The notes beneath the pieces were generated by a model. The model had not been told where the DNA came from. It was given only the letters and a program-made list of their open reading frames with translations, and ran no database searches. Below are positions 33,301 to 44,481 of a DNA stretch of 64,000 bases, one piece after another. How positions within the stretch are numbered: position 1 is the first letter of the stretch; every line of letters begins with the position of its first letter. Source of the DNA: Bartonella rattimassiliensis 15908 (GTDB taxonomy: Bacteria; Pseudomonadota; Alphaproteobacteria; Rhizobiales; Rhizobiaceae). Made by a program: the position numbers and the translations under genes. The stretch covers positions 62,001 to 126,000 of the forward strand of contig NZ_JH725066.1 in assembly GCF_000278215.1 (NCBI RefSeq). The letters are read 5' to 3'.

Positions 33301-33900
33301 TTTCATACGGCTCTTTGAAGTGTATAATTTAGACTTCATAAGGTACCGATTTTATTTTCAAAAGCATTTGAAGCAATATTTTTTAATAACGAAAATGATC
33401 TATTATTTCACATTTTTATTTATTGTGTTCTTTGATGTGATCACTTTTCTTGTGGAATATCCTCTCTTATAATGAATAGTTTCCCAAAATAAAATGCTAT
33501 TGCGTTGTAAATTCATATGCACACTCTAATGAGATATGTCTTAAATCTCCAAAGCCTATTTTGTGCTGGTAATCCGTGAATGGTATAAAAAGCTATTGAG
33601 TACCCCCATCTTTACGTTGGTGAAGGAGTGAGTCGGTGATCATCTTATTATTTTTGTTATCACCCAATGTAACTCCATCTCTTGGCATTTGAGGCGATAC
33701 ATGAGAGGCATGTTTACACTTTTCTTATACGGTTTTATCCATTAGGCTGATTCTTCGTGTTATGTGCCAGGATATAATTTTTATTGCTTCAGTACACACA
33801 GCTTTGAAGTGAGAGAATTTTGCAATATCCAGATTTTTTTTCAACATGGTAAAAAGTGAATTATTTTTATAAATAAATATATTGTCATTTTTAAATTAAT
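33300..33900 (-). pseudogene. decayed tyrosine integrase (copy C)
   Basis: On the minus strand the pieces run KDGGTQ near 33590-33610, IGFGDLRHISLECA near 33520-33560, and KNIASNAFEN near 33360-33390, with frame changes and stops. The spacing of the Tyr-Thr-Ile-His-Gly region is close to an intact integrase and lacks the 19-bp duplication of copies A, B, E and H. It lies upstream-to-upstream with the ABC exporter's 3' end. Confidence 0.65.
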
Positions 33901-34074
33901 TGAATTCGCTAAAATAGTGAGTAAAGTTTTCATCTAAATCCAAGAAATTTATTCTTAATAAATTGTAAATTATTTACCAATTCTTGATTGAAGTAATACT
34001 TTTCCTTGGTAATATTTTTGTTCTATAAATAGAGTATTACTTTCTATTAAATTTTAAAATATTATTTAAAATCA

Positions 34075-35841
34075 TTAAGATGTATGTTTTTTGAACTGAA
34101 TATTATGCAGTTTTTTATAAAAGCTATGTTCTTTTGCGAGCAATTCTTTCTGAGTACCTTGTTCAATCAGTTGTCCATTCTGGATGACAACAATTTTGTG
34201 AGCACGAGCAATCGTTGAAAGGCGATGAGCAATGATGATCGTTGTGCGTCCTTTGGTAAGGTGATGAAGTGCTTCATTAATTTGTGCTTCGGTATGTGAA
34301 TCAAGCGCGCTTGTCGCTTCATCAAGAATCAAAATTTCACTATCGTGAATCATTGCTCTAGCGATCGCGAGTCGTTGTTTTTGTCCTCCTGAAAGATTAC
34401 AACCATTATCGCCTATTTGTGTCTCATAACCATTTGGCAAACTCATAATAAAGTCATGAGCATTTGCTGCTTTTGCTGCATTGATAATTTCGTCATCATG
34501 AGCACCTTCTTTTCCCAGCCCGATATTATATTTAATAGTTCCTTGAAAGAGAAAAGTATCTTGGCCTACATAGGCCATCAGATTTCTCAAAGAGCGAAAT
34601 GTCGTATAGCGGATATCTTGATCATTGATCAATATGCGCCCTTCTGAAGGGTCATAGAGACGCATAATAAGGTTAATAAGGGTTGACTTTCCAGAGCCCG
34701 ATGGTCCTACCAATGCTGTTATTTTTCCAGCTTCTATTTCCAGATTAATGTCTTTCAATACCATTTTGTTATCAGTGTATGCAAAAGAAACATGTTCGAA
34801 ATGAATAGCTCCTTGCATTTTATTCAGATCTTTAGCTTCTTTATGTTCTATAACTGTAAGGGGACGATCGAGTATTTCAAACATTGTACGGATATTGACC
34901 AAGCCAGATTCAATTTTGACACGGACATTTGCTAATCTTTTTGCTGGCTCATAAGCTAAAAGTAAAGCAACAATAAAAGACATAAATTCACCTTGAACCC
35001 CTGTGCGTTGGGTTGCCAGGTAACCGGAAAAACAAATAATACCTGCTATTGAGACACCTATGAGTGTTTCCATAATCGGATTTGTCATAGCTTCAAGTGT
35101 TGCAATATTGTTTGTTTGTTTTTCAACATCACAAATAGCTTTGTCCATCCTTTTTTTCATGATTTCTTCTAATGAAAAAGCTTTGATGACTCGAATGCCA
35201 ACAGCTGTTTCCTGTACGATTTTGATAATTTCACCAAGTGAAAGAAGTTCTTTTTCCATAAGGTGGCGAATGCGTTTCAAAGCAATTCGAACCCCTAAAA
35301 AAGCCAGTGGTCCTATGATTAAAGTAATAGCTATTAACACAAAGTTTTGAATGAACATGACAAGCAACAGACCACTAACGGAAAGCAAATCACGTACAAA
35401 AGTTGTTATAATAGTATCAATGATATTACGCACGGCTGTCGCATTATGGGTTACACGAACAAGCAGATCAGATGACGTGTTATTATGATAAAAAGAGACA
35501 CCTTGTTCCATAAGGCGCGCATAAATTTTGCGCTGTTGTTCAGCAATGATACTGTTGCCTGCTTTACTTAAAAAGTAAGTTTGGGAAAAAGTTGCAATCC
35601 CTTTGAGGATAAAGATAAAAGCAACAATGCCAGAAATTAAAGCGATCATAGAAAAATTTTGCGCATCAATAATATTATTAACAACATCACGCATCATCCA
35701 TGCACTCGTTGCAGTTGTGCAAGAAATGATGATCATTGAGAAAATGGCCGCACTGTACCAACACGCATGTTTATGGAAATTTTCTCGTAAAAGACGGATA
35801 ATAAGACGTTTATCAAGAGAGGAAATTTGTTTTTTAGCCAT
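34075..35841 (-). CDS. ABC exporter, fused membrane and ATPase domains (MsbA-like)
   Basis: The 588-residue half-transporter has six membrane helices in about residues 20-310 and an ATPase domain with Walker A GPSGSGKST near 376-384, signature LSGGQKQRLAIARA, Walker B ILILDEATSALD and the H-loop histidine in IIIAHRLSTI. It belongs to the MsbA/lipid and multidrug exporter group and probably works as a homodimer in the inner membrane. The substrate (lipid A, peptide or drug) cannot be told from the sequence. The ATG has a weak GAAG upstream, and it stands alone between spacers. Confidence 0.9.
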   Translation of the reverse strand: MAKKQISSLDKRLIIRLLRENFHKHACWYSAAIFSMIIISCTTATSAWMMRDVVNNIIDAQNFSMIALISGIVAFIFILKGIATFSQTYFLSKAGNSIIAEQQRKIYARLMEQGVSFYHNNTSSDLLVRVTHNATAVRNIIDTIITTFVRDLLSVSGLLLVMFIQNFVLIAITLIIGPLAFLGVRIALKRIRHLMEKELLSLGEIIKIVQETAVGIRVIKAFSLEEIMKKRMDKAICDVEKQTNNIATLEAMTNPIMETLIGVSIAGIICFSGYLATQRTGVQGEFMSFIVALLLAYEPAKRLANVRVKIESGLVNIRTMFEILDRPLTVIEHKEAKDLNKMQGAIHFEHVSFAYTDNKMVLKDINLEIEAGKITALVGPSGSGKSTLINLIMRLYDPSEGRILINDQDIRYTTFRSLRNLMAYVGQDTFLFQGTIKYNIGLGKEGAHDDEIINAAKAANAHDFIMSLPNGYETQIGDNGCNLSGGQKQRLAIARAMIHDSEILILDEATSALDSHTEAQINEALHHLTKGRTTIIIAHRLSTIARAHKIVVIQNGQLIEQGTQKELLAKEHSFYKKLHNIQFKKHTS

Positions 35842-36350
35842 GAAGTGCTTCTATATTTTCTTGTTATTTTATGCAAGATTGAAGCACTCTTAATAAAAAA
35901 AACCTCTTAATTTTTTTACCAAAAGAGTCTTCTCTTTTAAGGTTAATTACATCTATTTCATGCCAGCGAGCATGAAGAATATAGTGCAAAATTTCTGTAC
36001 AAATTCTAATGAAAATTCGTTGTTTGTCCCTATCTTTAGTTCAATAAAAGGTGGAGACGAATCCCATCATTCTATTTTAGAAATCTTATAGTGTAATAGC
36101 TTTTGGTACTTCAAATAGCTTACAAAGGTATTTTTGCTTTTTTAACAGTTTTATGTATTATCCCTTTTGTTACGTACAAGTTATGATGTACAAGAAAATT
36201 ATTTTTCCTAATTTCACTATTAAGAGACCTTAAGATATTTAGGTCCTCTCCTTATGAAAATAACGGATTTTCCTTATAAACTGAAAAAATAGTATTAAAC
36301 TAAAGCAGTATTAAACTCTTATGAGGATTTGGGCACATTTACAAAACTCT
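35842..36350. other. spacer with an integrase remnant (copy I)
   Basis: Minus-strand sequence from about 36180 to 35950 resembles the N-terminal part of the dead integrase copies, including a stretch like FEVPKAI that copy F also has. No open gene. The infC terminator starts at 36351. Confidence 0.45.
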
Positions 36351-36390
36351 AAAAGCACCACAACAAATTTTTTGTAGTGTGGTGCTTCTA
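36351..36390 (-). terminator. rho-independent terminator of infC
   Basis: On the minus strand AGAAGCACCAC pairs with GTGGTGCTTTT around a loop rich in A and T, followed by further T residues. It lies about 58 bases after the infC stop. Confidence 0.7.
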
Positions 36391-36448
36391 AATCATACCC
36401 ATACGTTCATTTTGATGAATTGCACACAGATATTATTCTAATGAAAAA

Positions 36449-36985
36449 CTATTTAGGTGCTATCACCATCATCATTTGCCGCCCTTCAAGTTTTGGCTCC
36501 AACTCGATTTTGGCAATTTCACTTGTATCTTCTTTCACACGCTGAAGAAGTTTTAATCCAAGATCTTGGTGAGCCATCTCACGACCACGAAAACGCAAAG
36601 TAATCTTTACTTTATCACCATGATCAATAAAGCGATGAACGGCCTTGAGTTTGACACCATAATCATGGACATCAACATTTGGGCGCATCTTAATCTCTTT
36701 GATTTCGATAACTTTTTGTTTTTTACGTGTTTCAGAGGCTTTTTTTTGGGTTTGATATTTTAATTTTCCCAAATCGATTATTTTACATACAGGCGGTTCC
36801 GCATTTGGCACAATTTCAACCAAATCAAGCCCTGCATTTGCAGCCATAGCAAGAGCTTCTTGTATCGTAACAACTCCCTGATGTTGTCCTTCATCATTGA
36901 TAAGCTGAACATGAGGTACTCGAATATCCTGATTTGAACGTGGTCCGTCTTTTTGGGTAGATGTCATTTTAAACGGTCTACGAAT
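36449..36985 (-). CDS. infC: translation initiation factor IF-3, ATT start
   Basis: IF-3 binds the 30S subunit, prevents joining of 50S and checks the initiator codon. The reading frame includes [16 protein letters not shown], the linker rich in Lys, and the C-terminal [16 protein letters not shown]. The start used is an ATT at 36983-36985, eight bases after AAGGAG (36995-37000). It adds MRRPFK before the first ATG (36967), giving 178 residues, and this matches the N-terminus known from other rhizobial IF-3 proteins. The ATG has no ribosome binding site of its own. AUU starts are known for infC in E. coli, where IF-3 represses its own translation. rpmI and rplT are not next to it. Confidence 0.93.
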   Translation of the reverse strand: MRRPFKMTSTQKDGPRSNQDIRVPHVQLINDEGQHQGVVTIQEALAMAANAGLDLVEIVPNAEPPVCKIIDLGKLKYQTQKKASETRKKQKVIEIKEIKMRPNVDVHDYGVKLKAVHRFIDHGDKVKITLRFRGREMAHQDLGLKLLQRVKEDTSEIAKIELEPKLEGRQMMMVIAPK

Positions 36986-37153
36986 GGTTTATGCTCCTTA
37001 AATTTTGATTCAACTACGATTAATTTAATATACAATTATACGCATAAAAACAACTAAAATTCGTGTCTTTATTCATTTTATGATCTTGAGGTTTAGTTTG
37101 GAAAATAAAAATTTTTCTTTTATAATAGGAATGTTTTATAAAGGAAAAATATA

Positions 37154-37972
37154 ATGGATCAAAATGTTTCTCTCCAGTTTTTTTCGTTTGAAGATACTGC
37201 TCTTGCAGTACGTTATCGTAAAGGAAAACGTTTTCCTGGTTTAGTTTGGCTTCCTGGTTATCTATCTGATATGTTAGGAGATAAGGCGGCATTCGTTGAT
37301 AATTTTGCTCAAAAGCATGATTTGTCCTGCTTACGTTTTGATTATTCTGGGAATGGAGAATCAGGAGGTGATTTTTTTCAAGGAACGATTTCACGTTGGG
37401 TTCAGGAAAGTTTAGCGATTTTTGAAGCTTATTGTGTAGGACCACAGATTTTGATTGGTACCTCTATGGGGGGATGGATAGCTTTAAAGCTTGCTAGGTT
37501 GTTAGCGCAGAGAAATGAGAGTCTTGCGGGTATGGTTTTGATTGCCCCTGCTCCTGATTTTACAAAAACATTAATAGAATCAGGAGCAGGTGTGAAGAAG
37601 TGGAAAATTCTAGATGAAACAGAGAATATTGACCGATCTGAAATTAGTTATACAGAGCCAGTTCCTTTTACAAAAATATTTATTGAAGATGGCAGAGACA
37701 ACTGTGTTATGAAGGGATGCATTGATACTGGATGTCCAGTCCATATTTTACAAGGTATGGAAGATGTGGAGATACCCTATCAGCATACATTAACTTTACT
37801 AAATCATTTGCCGTTACATGATGTGACATTGACGCTTGTTCGTGATGCAGACCATCGTTTTTCTCGTCCACAAGATTTAGATTGCCTTGGAACAGTATTG
37901 AGATCTTTTATTAATCAAATTAATGCAAAATCAAGGGGTGCATTTATTGATGATGAAGATAAAGATATATGA
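37154..37972 (+). CDS. alpha/beta hydrolase
   Basis: The 272-residue serine hydrolase has the nucleophile elbow GTSMGG with Ser104, an oxyanion region VWLPGYLSDM near 31-40, a likely acid in QGMEDVEIPY and a likely catalytic His in DADHRFSRPQD near the C-terminus. Its general type resembles ABHD10-like thioesterases/esterases, but the substrate is unknown. It overlaps the next gene by four bases (ATGA), so the two are probably coupled, and it is divergent from infC. Confidence 0.87.
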   Translation: MDQNVSLQFFSFEDTALAVRYRKGKRFPGLVWLPGYLSDMLGDKAAFVDNFAQKHDLSCLRFDYSGNGESGGDFFQGTISRWVQESLAIFEAYCVGPQILIGTSMGGWIALKLARLLAQRNESLAGMVLIAPAPDFTKTLIESGAGVKKWKILDETENIDRSEISYTEPVPFTKIFIEDGRDNCVMKGCIDTGCPVHILQGMEDVEIPYQHTLTLLNHLPLHDVTLTLVRDADHRFSRPQDLDCLGTVLRSFINQINAKSRGAFIDDEDKDI

Positions 37973-38715
37973 GTATTTTTGAACAGCATTTTATTTTTTC
38001 TGATCGCACTGTGCCTTTACGGGTGAGGGAGGATAAGTGTGCGCGCCGTCTTACTTTACGTATAGATTCTAGCAGTCAAGAGATTTGTGTAACGACACCG
38101 CTAGCAATAAGCTTCTGTACGGTTCAAAGTTTTATTGAAAAACATCGGTCCTGGATTGAGGCACGTCTTACTCGTTTGCAAACCTGTCATGGGAATGCTT
38201 ATCTCAAAGAGGGAGCGACGATTCCTTTTTTGGGTATTTCTCATACCATAAAGCATAGAGAAGGCCGTGGGGTAACAGAAATTGTTGCAGCAGATGCGGA
38301 TCAAGGGCCTAAAATTATTGTTTATGGTCAATTAGAATATCTTCCAAGACGTATTGCTGATGTTCTGAAAAAACAAGCAGCCCTTATTATAACACCTTTG
38401 GTGGCATATTATGCCCATAAGGTGGAGCGTAAAGTCAAATCAATTTGCTATAAAGATACGAGAAGTCGTTGGGGGTCTTGTTCAATAGATAAGCGTCTTT
38501 CTTTTTCTTGGCGCCTTGTTATGGCACCAAAAGAAGTTGTTGAATATGTTGTTGCCCATGAGGTTGCTCATCTTGTTGAAATGAATCACGGACCAAGGTT
38601 TTGGGCTCTTTGTGAAGAGCTATATCCTGATAGTAAAACGCATCGTGCTTGGTTGAAGGAAAATGCTCACAGATTGCATTCCATTAATTTTGATTCCTAT
38701 AAATTAGAGGCGTAA
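37969..38715 (+). CDS. YgjP/SprT-like zinc metallopeptidase (DUF45 type)
   Basis: The 248 residues contain the zinc motif HEVAH at 197-201 and a third ligand His207 in the segment MNHGPRFW, preceded by a conserved SRWGSCS. These are the marks of the M48-like YgjP/DUF45 family. The role is not established. Translation is coupled to the hydrolase by an ATGA overlap. Confidence 0.88.
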   Translation: MSIFEQHFIFSDRTVPLRVREDKCARRLTLRIDSSSQEICVTTPLAISFCTVQSFIEKHRSWIEARLTRLQTCHGNAYLKEGATIPFLGISHTIKHREGRGVTEIVAADADQGPKIIVYGQLEYLPRRIADVLKKQAALIITPLVAYYAHKVERKVKSICYKDTRSRWGSCSIDKRLSFSWRLVMAPKEVVEYVVAHEVAHLVEMNHGPRFWALCEELYPDSKTHRAWLKENAHRLHSINFDSYKLEA

Positions 38716-38937
38716 AAAACTTTCAAATAAAAGCAATATTTAACGGAACTTTTTGTTGTGTATTTCATTGTGTGTGTGCTTTGTCATGCATGATGAGGAA
38801 GCCATTGAAGCTCTCAGCACTATTGTTCTCCCCTGCTTGGTTTGCTGAGTGTCTTCAATGTTTTTGCTTTATCTTTTTTGTCATTCAGCGTAATGGCTTT
38901 AAGTTCCGATGACTTATAATAAATGGGGATAGTTCTC

Positions 38938-40110
38938 ATGCTTGTTCTTACAGATCCGCTTCAGCTATTACAGGCACTTATCCGTTGTCCTTCTATTACA
39001 CCTCATGAAGCAGGGGCTTTATCCACTTTGGAACAATTTTTGAAAAAAATGGGATTTCATGTCGAGCGCCCTATTTTTATGGATAAAGATACGGATAAAG
39101 TTGAAAATCTTTATGCAAAAATGGGAAATGAAGGGCCCCATCTTATGTATGCGGGGCATACGGATGTTGTACCGCCAGGTGCACTAGATGAATGGACTTA
39201 TCCGCCTTTTGAAGCTGTTCTCGATCAGGGGAAGTTATATGGGCGGGGTGCTGTTGATATGAAGGGGGGAATCGCTTGTTTTATTGCAGCGTTAGCACGA
39301 GTTTTTGAGAAACAATCCATTAAAGGAACGGTAAGCCTTTTGATTACTGGTGATGAAGAGGGGCCTGCTGTTAATGGTACGGTCAAACTTCTTAAATGGG
39401 CAGAAAAAAAAGGCGAAAAATGGACTGCGGCTCTTGTCGGAGAACCAACAAGTGTAAAAACTGTTGGTGATGTCATTAAAATTGGTCGCCGCGGATCGAT
39501 TTCCGGTATCATTACCGTGAAAGGTCGTCAAGGGCATGTTGCTTTTCCAGAGCGGGCTGCCAATCCTTTGCCTTTGGCAAGTAAGCTTATCCAAGCATTG
39601 ATACAAACTGCTTTAGATAAAGGGACAGAGAATTTTCAACCCAGTAATTTAGAGATAACAACTGTCGATACTGGTAATTTGGCGGTCAATGTTATTCCAG
39701 CGCAGACAACAGTTCGCTTTAATATACGCTACAATGATCTTTGGACAAAAGAAACACTGATGGAGGAAATTGAAAAGCGTCTTGCTTTGGCGCAATTAAA
39801 AAACAATAGTGATCGATATCCTTATTATCAACTTGAATGGATTCCAAGTTTAGGGGATGTTTTTTTGACCAAACATGAGAAACTCATTCAAACTTTATCC
39901 AATGCTATTAAGGCTATAACAGGGAGTATACCAGAATGTTCCACTTCTGGTGGCACTTCAGATGCGCGATTTATTAAGGATTATTGCCCAGTGGTTGAAT
40001 TTGGCTTACCAGGGCAAACGATGCATATGGTAGATGAGTGTGTAGCCCTTGATGCATTGGAAACACTCACTGCTATTTATGAGCGTTTTATTGTTGATTT
40101 TTTTGCATAA
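38938..40110 (+). CDS. dapE: succinyl-diaminopimelate desuccinylase
   Basis: DapE removes succinate from N-succinyl-L,L-diaminopimelate in lysine and peptidoglycan precursor synthesis, as a two-zinc enzyme. The metal-binding motifs are seen as [29 protein letters not shown] and, near the end, [12 protein letters not shown]. The start used is the ATG at 38938 with GGGGA eight bases upstream; an ATG five codons earlier (38923) has none. The 391 residues fit the family. dapD, the preceding pathway enzyme, is at the right edge. Confidence 0.95.
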   Translation: MLVLTDPLQLLQALIRCPSITPHEAGALSTLEQFLKKMGFHVERPIFMDKDTDKVENLYAKMGNEGPHLMYAGHTDVVPPGALDEWTYPPFEAVLDQGKLYGRGAVDMKGGIACFIAALARVFEKQSIKGTVSLLITGDEEGPAVNGTVKLLKWAEKKGEKWTAALVGEPTSVKTVGDVIKIGRRGSISGIITVKGRQGHVAFPERAANPLPLASKLIQALIQTALDKGTENFQPSNLEITTVDTGNLAVNVIPAQTTVRFNIRYNDLWTKETLMEEIEKRLALAQLKNNSDRYPYYQLEWIPSLGDVFLTKHEKLIQTLSNAIKAITGSIPECSTSGGTSDARFIKDYCPVVEFGLPGQTMHMVDECVALDALETLTAIYERFIVDFFA

Positions 40111-40899
40111 AGAAAAGATTGTTGGTTCAAAAATATCTTTATCTTGTTGTGCCATAAAACATTGTCATTTGAGATGTCATGATATAAGGTACATAAGATC
40201 TTTAATATATTAAGTGGTTTTAAAGTATGTGGTGAGTATTCTTAAGTTGGGTTCTTGCTAGGAAAGTCTTTATTTAAGCAAAAGAGATGAATGGAAAGCC
40301 AAGTTGAATCTACTTAAAAAACAGAACTGTTTACAGATTGATTGGGTTAAGAAGATTTGTCCTTTAAGATGTAGGGCGAAAGTCTATGCGCAATCATACA
40401 TGGAAAACAATACACATTATGTTACAGTTGTGTGATGACAGGGGAGCCATAAAGACACACAAAAACACTCTGCTGTTGTAAAAAGTTTGTATAATATGAA
40501 TGTATTCATTCACACCACATTTCTTAAGGTGGTTTTTGCATACTCATAAAAAGGTCTTCTTCATTTCAATCAGTTTCTCTTAAAGTAAATTCTGTAGAGA
40601 TGTGCTTCAGGTCTACTTTATCTCATATATTTTGCCGTGTTTTTTTCTCTAAAGAACCTCTGTTGCAAAAAAATCATTACGAGATAGAGGGTAAATTTAT
40701 TCAATCAGCTTTAATATTTTTATGATAAAGATACCCTCAAATTTTTCTGTAGCATCATGTTGATCTTTTTAGCTAAGGGGTGTCCTATATTATTCTTATT
40801 TTTTTAATAACTTAGAGGATAGATACCTATAAGACATATATGCATGCAAGTAAGATGATAGATGATTGAATCTATCTCACTCGCTAACAAAGCAATCTT
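40111..40899. other. gene-free spacer after dapE
   Basis: About 0.8 kb with short inverted repeats (for example ACCAC...GTGGT near 40520) but no convincing gene or RNA. Confidence 0.45.
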
Positions 40900-41700
40900 A
40901 GTTCATGGCTGCTATATTTGTGATTTTATGACAATGTTTGCTGAATAAAACTCATAATTTTACTATCATCTATAAATCAATATCAGTTGTACAGCAGCAT
41001 ATCTGAAATAAATATTGATTCAGTATTTTCTTTGCGACAAGAGCTTTTATATGCCAGTATAGGATGAAATATTGTATATATATCTATTTTTTGTAATCTC
41101 TGAAACAGACATACAGCTTCATTGAGGGAAAGGATAAAGACATAAAGGTGAAAATCAGCGTGCCTTTTTATTATCCTTTTTATTTGGCTTTATGGTTTTC
41201 AAAAATATCTAGGATAATATCTTTGAAATAATAGAGATTGATGCATTATTTCATGATTACTTCTCTTGTTCTTTAATTATGCCACCATCTCATAAAGAAT
41301 AATCCATCGTTATGTTATGTATTCACGTGGTTGTTTTAAATAAATACACTCAATTTTTGTCACATTCGTACCACGATGGTGCTTATGAATAGTACAATAT
41401 AAAAATTTTCTGTGAAGTGTATAAAATCTATAGTGCTTCATTGTTTTTACGCGTATGAAAAAGCAAGTTAGATTGCCATATACTTTCTAATTAAAAATTC
41501 AGCTCGAAATATTGCAATAGTTTTTAGCATTTTAGAATGTTCATAAAAGGCATTTTGCCTCTTTTATAGCTTTAATTCACACGCTTCTTTTACTTTTAAG
41601 GGGTAAGCGAGGTTGTAATTAATTTACTATAAATAGTTTTGAAATGAGAGAATCTTACAGTATTTTATTCTCTCTATTTGCTATAAAAGAAGATAATAAT
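40900..41700 (-). pseudogene. decayed tyrosine integrase (copy D)
   Basis: Minus-strand pieces: upstream region near 41640-41690, Lys/Arg-rich arm region near 41440-41470, LDIFENHKAK near 41190-41215, and SVSEITKN near 41090-41110 with the following helix. Frameshifts and stops throughout. It occupies the spacer between dapE and hemW. Confidence 0.6.
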
Positions 41701-41733
41701 AATGATTACAATCAATATGTTACTATAAAAACT

Positions 41734-42933
41734 TTAGTTTGCGAGTTGACTGATGATGTGATCAAGAACAATACGTCCTTTGGTTGTAGCTTTTAAACGT
41801 TGGTTATCCACCATTTCTATCAATTCTTGGTGCTGTAAATCGATCAGTTTTTCCAGTGGAATGCGTTTGGGGCTTAAGGTTTCGTAGCGTATAAGTTCTA
41901 ATCCTTCGCATAGACGTAATCCCATGAGGAGCATTTCATTTGCCTGCTGCTCGATGGTTAAATGTTCTGTTTCAATACAGCCATGTCCTGTTGCTTCTAC
42001 CAAATTAAGCCACTGTTCAGGATGTTTTTCATTTATTGTGACATAGCGTTCACGGTTTTCAAGGTGTGATAACGATGTTTTTGAACAGGTAGAGGAATTA
42101 TTTGGTACGTGCTCAATGAAACGTCCATGCGCTCCTGGACCAAAGCCTGCATATTGATGATAACGCCAATAAAGAAGATTATGTGCTGATTCCGCACCGG
42201 GCATTGCATGGTTTGAGATTTCATAGGCAGGAAGTCCATGTTGTTCCGTTATTTCTTGGGTAAGGTTATACAGATCTGCTGCTAGCTCTGATGGGGGAAG
42301 GATAAGCCTTCCTGCATCATGAAGCCGTTTAAAGGCTGTTCCTTCTTCAATCGTCAATTGATAAAGAGAAAGATGGTCTGCTGCCAAATCAATTGCTTGT
42401 ATGAGTTCAGATTTCCATTCTTCTAGAGTTTGTTTGGGGCGGGCATAAATAAGATCAAAAGATAAACGTGGAAAAATTTGCCGCGCTAAAGCAATGGCAT
42501 AAAGAGCTTGTTCCACGTTATGAAGTCGGCCAAGTTTGCGCAATGCCCTATCATTGAGCGCTTGTATACCTAGAGATAAGCGATTAACACCTGCTGAACG
42601 GTATCCACGAAAACGTTCTGCTTCCACACTGGATGGATTAGCTTCTAATGTGATTTCAACTTTATCATCAACGATCCATTTTTTTGCAAGGGCCTGTAAT
42701 AGGGCATCAACAGTTTGTGGCTCCATAAGCGAGGGAGTTCCTCCCCCGATAAAAATACTTGTAATATGGCGTGGACCTATTTTGTGGTATTGCGTTTCTA
42801 TTTCACGTTCAAAGGCGGTGACAAAACGTGGTTGATCGACACCATGGATGCGAACATGTGAATTAAAATCACAATAGGGACACTTTGCTGCGCAAAAGGG
42901 CCAATGAATGTAAATACCAAAAGGTTCATTCAT
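41734..42933 (-). CDS. hemW: heme chaperone HemW (radical SAM)
   Basis: HemW is a radical SAM protein that inserts heme into respiratory enzymes; it was formerly called an oxygen-independent coproporphyrinogen oxidase. The CxxxCxxC cluster motif is Cys14, Cys18 and Cys21 and lacks the extra Cys of true HemN. The core carries [11 protein letters not shown] and LEANPSS. The 399 residues are normal. It overlaps rdgB by four bases. Confidence 0.94.
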   Translation of the reverse strand: MNEPFGIYIHWPFCAAKCPYCDFNSHVRIHGVDQPRFVTAFEREIETQYHKIGPRHITSIFIGGGTPSLMEPQTVDALLQALAKKWIVDDKVEITLEANPSSVEAERFRGYRSAGVNRLSLGIQALNDRALRKLGRLHNVEQALYAIALARQIFPRLSFDLIYARPKQTLEEWKSELIQAIDLAADHLSLYQLTIEEGTAFKRLHDAGRLILPPSELAADLYNLTQEITEQHGLPAYEISNHAMPGAESAHNLLYWRYHQYAGFGPGAHGRFIEHVPNNSSTCSKTSLSHLENRERYVTINEKHPEQWLNLVEATGHGCIETEHLTIEQQANEMLLMGLRLCEGLELIRYETLSPKRIPLEKLIDLQHQELIEMVDNQRLKATTKGRIVLDHIISQLAN

Positions 42934-43577
42934 GAGAATGCCAAAAGGTTTTCTGCCAAAAGTTTGAAAGCACGTGCACGGTGTGAAAGAGGGAGAATAT
43001 CATTGTTTTTCCAGCCGTGTTTTTGCTCTGTTGACATTTCTCCAAAGGTATTTTCATATCCATCTGGTAAAAAAATAGGGTCAAAGCCAAAACCTTTGTC
43101 TCCCCGTGGGGGCCAAATAACTGTTCCTTCAACGCATCCGCGGAAGTAATCTGCATGCGTATCAGGCCATGCAATGCAAATGATGGATATAAAACGGCAT
43201 TTTCGTTGGTTTTTTTTTCGTGCTCCGACTTTTTGGAGTTCATTTTCTATTTTTTCCATAGCTTTTGGAAAATTACGTGTGCCATCGGCTTGAATCGCCC
43301 AATCAGCGGTATAAACGCCTGGTGCACCATCCAATGCATCCACTTCTAAGCCTGAATCATCAGAAAGAGCAGGAAGTCCTATTTTTTTTGCTGCTGAAAA
43401 AGCTTTGATATAAGCATTTTCTTCAAATGTTGTTCCTGTTTCTTTAGGTTCTGGCAAGCCAAGCTCTTTTGCCGATTGTATTATTAAACCGAAAGGTGCA
43501 ACCAAGGTATTGATTTCATGAAATTTTCCGGTGTTATGTGTAGCAATGACAAGTTTTTTATCTACAATGTTTCTCAT
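42930..43577 (-). CDS. rdgB: non-canonical purine NTP pyrophosphatase (ITPase, XTPase)
   Basis: RdgB hydrolyses dITP, ITP and XTP and keeps them out of nucleic acids. The 215 residues contain the substrate-binding [10 protein letters not shown] near 12-21, [12 protein letters not shown], and [10 protein letters not shown], which mark this family. The start follows a weak ribosome binding site. It overlaps hemW by four bases on the same strand. Confidence 0.94.
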   Translation of the reverse strand: MRNIVDKKLVIATHNTGKFHEINTLVAPFGLIIQSAKELGLPEPKETGTTFEENAYIKAFSAAKKIGLPALSDDSGLEVDALDGAPGVYTADWAIQADGTRNFPKAMEKIENELQKVGARKKNQRKCRFISIICIAWPDTHADYFRGCVEGTVIWPPRGDKGFGFDPIFLPDGYENTFGEMSTEQKHGWKNNDILPLSHRARAFKLLAENLLAFS

Positions 43578-43739
43578 CTAGATTTCTCCAAAAATGGAAG
43601 AGGAACTATTTTTATGCTAAAAATCAGCTTAAATGCTTATATGCGCATATTCTGCTTGATTTTGTATGATATAATCTCCTTACATGTTTTATAATATTTT
43701 ATTCAAATAAAATTTTTATATTTTGTTTTGGGAAGATAA

Positions 43740-44190
43740 TGATTGAGAAAATATGAAAGCTAGACTTTTTAAAAGAGACATGCCTTAAAATTCATTACTC
43801 CCATTTCACGACGGAGCTCATGAAAAGAGCAACGAGAAAGCCCCCATAAATAATATAAAACTTCATGAATAAGATAAAATTTTATAGAGTTTCCATCTTT
43901 ACGTTAATATAAAGAGCATGCTGGCATCATCGCACACTTTACCAGATTTTGGATGTTGCGATACTCTTGGGTTATTGCTACTCTTGGCACTTGAAAGCGT
44001 TCGTAAGAGGCATTTTTATGCCTTTCTTGTCATGTTTTTACCCCTATGCCAGTTTCGCTTGTGATGTTACAAGCAAATAATTTAAATTGCTTCAACATGA
44101 AATGGGTTTGCAATAAGAGAATCTTACGATTTTCGGGGGCTTTAATTCAATAGGGAAATGATTAATCATCGTTATAAATCAATGAATTGA
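43740..44190 (-). pseudogene. decayed tyrosine integrase (copy E)
   Basis: Minus-strand N-terminal half: ATG-like region near 44000, KDG region near 43885-43905, the 19-bp duplication at 43845-43882, then a stretch like REMGVMNFKACLF near 43760-43800. Shifted frames and stops. It lies between rdgB and hrcA. Confidence 0.6.
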
Positions 44191-44481
44191 TTTTATCATA
44201 GCATTTTTATGGTAAGTATTCCATTTTCTGCTTTTTCTAAAGGATAAAAATTCTACTCATATCAGTTTATAAATAAACTACCTTTCCTTGCAAGTCCCTA
44301 TCGCAGATTTACTTTACCAACTTCCATTGCATCATTATACGCTTTATATCATCACTCTAAAAGATGGTATTTTACGGCTCAATAGTATAATATATCTTTA
44401 TACTACTTTAATTTATTTGACCAAACTTTGGCAAAACTTATATAAGAGAAGAGTGTTTTTTTTAGTAGTGAAACAATTACA
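44191..44481. other. spacer upstream of hrcA
   Basis: AT-rich, must hold the hrcA promoter. No CIRCE inverted repeat was seen. A 65-codon frame at 44288-44485 overlaps hrcA and has no ribosome binding site. Confidence 0.45.

Noticed and set aside
37020-37445. 141-codon frame on the minus strand
   Set aside because: It overlaps the start of the alpha/beta hydrolase gene and the space before infC and has low-complexity Asn/Gln/Lys composition; it is a shadow frame.
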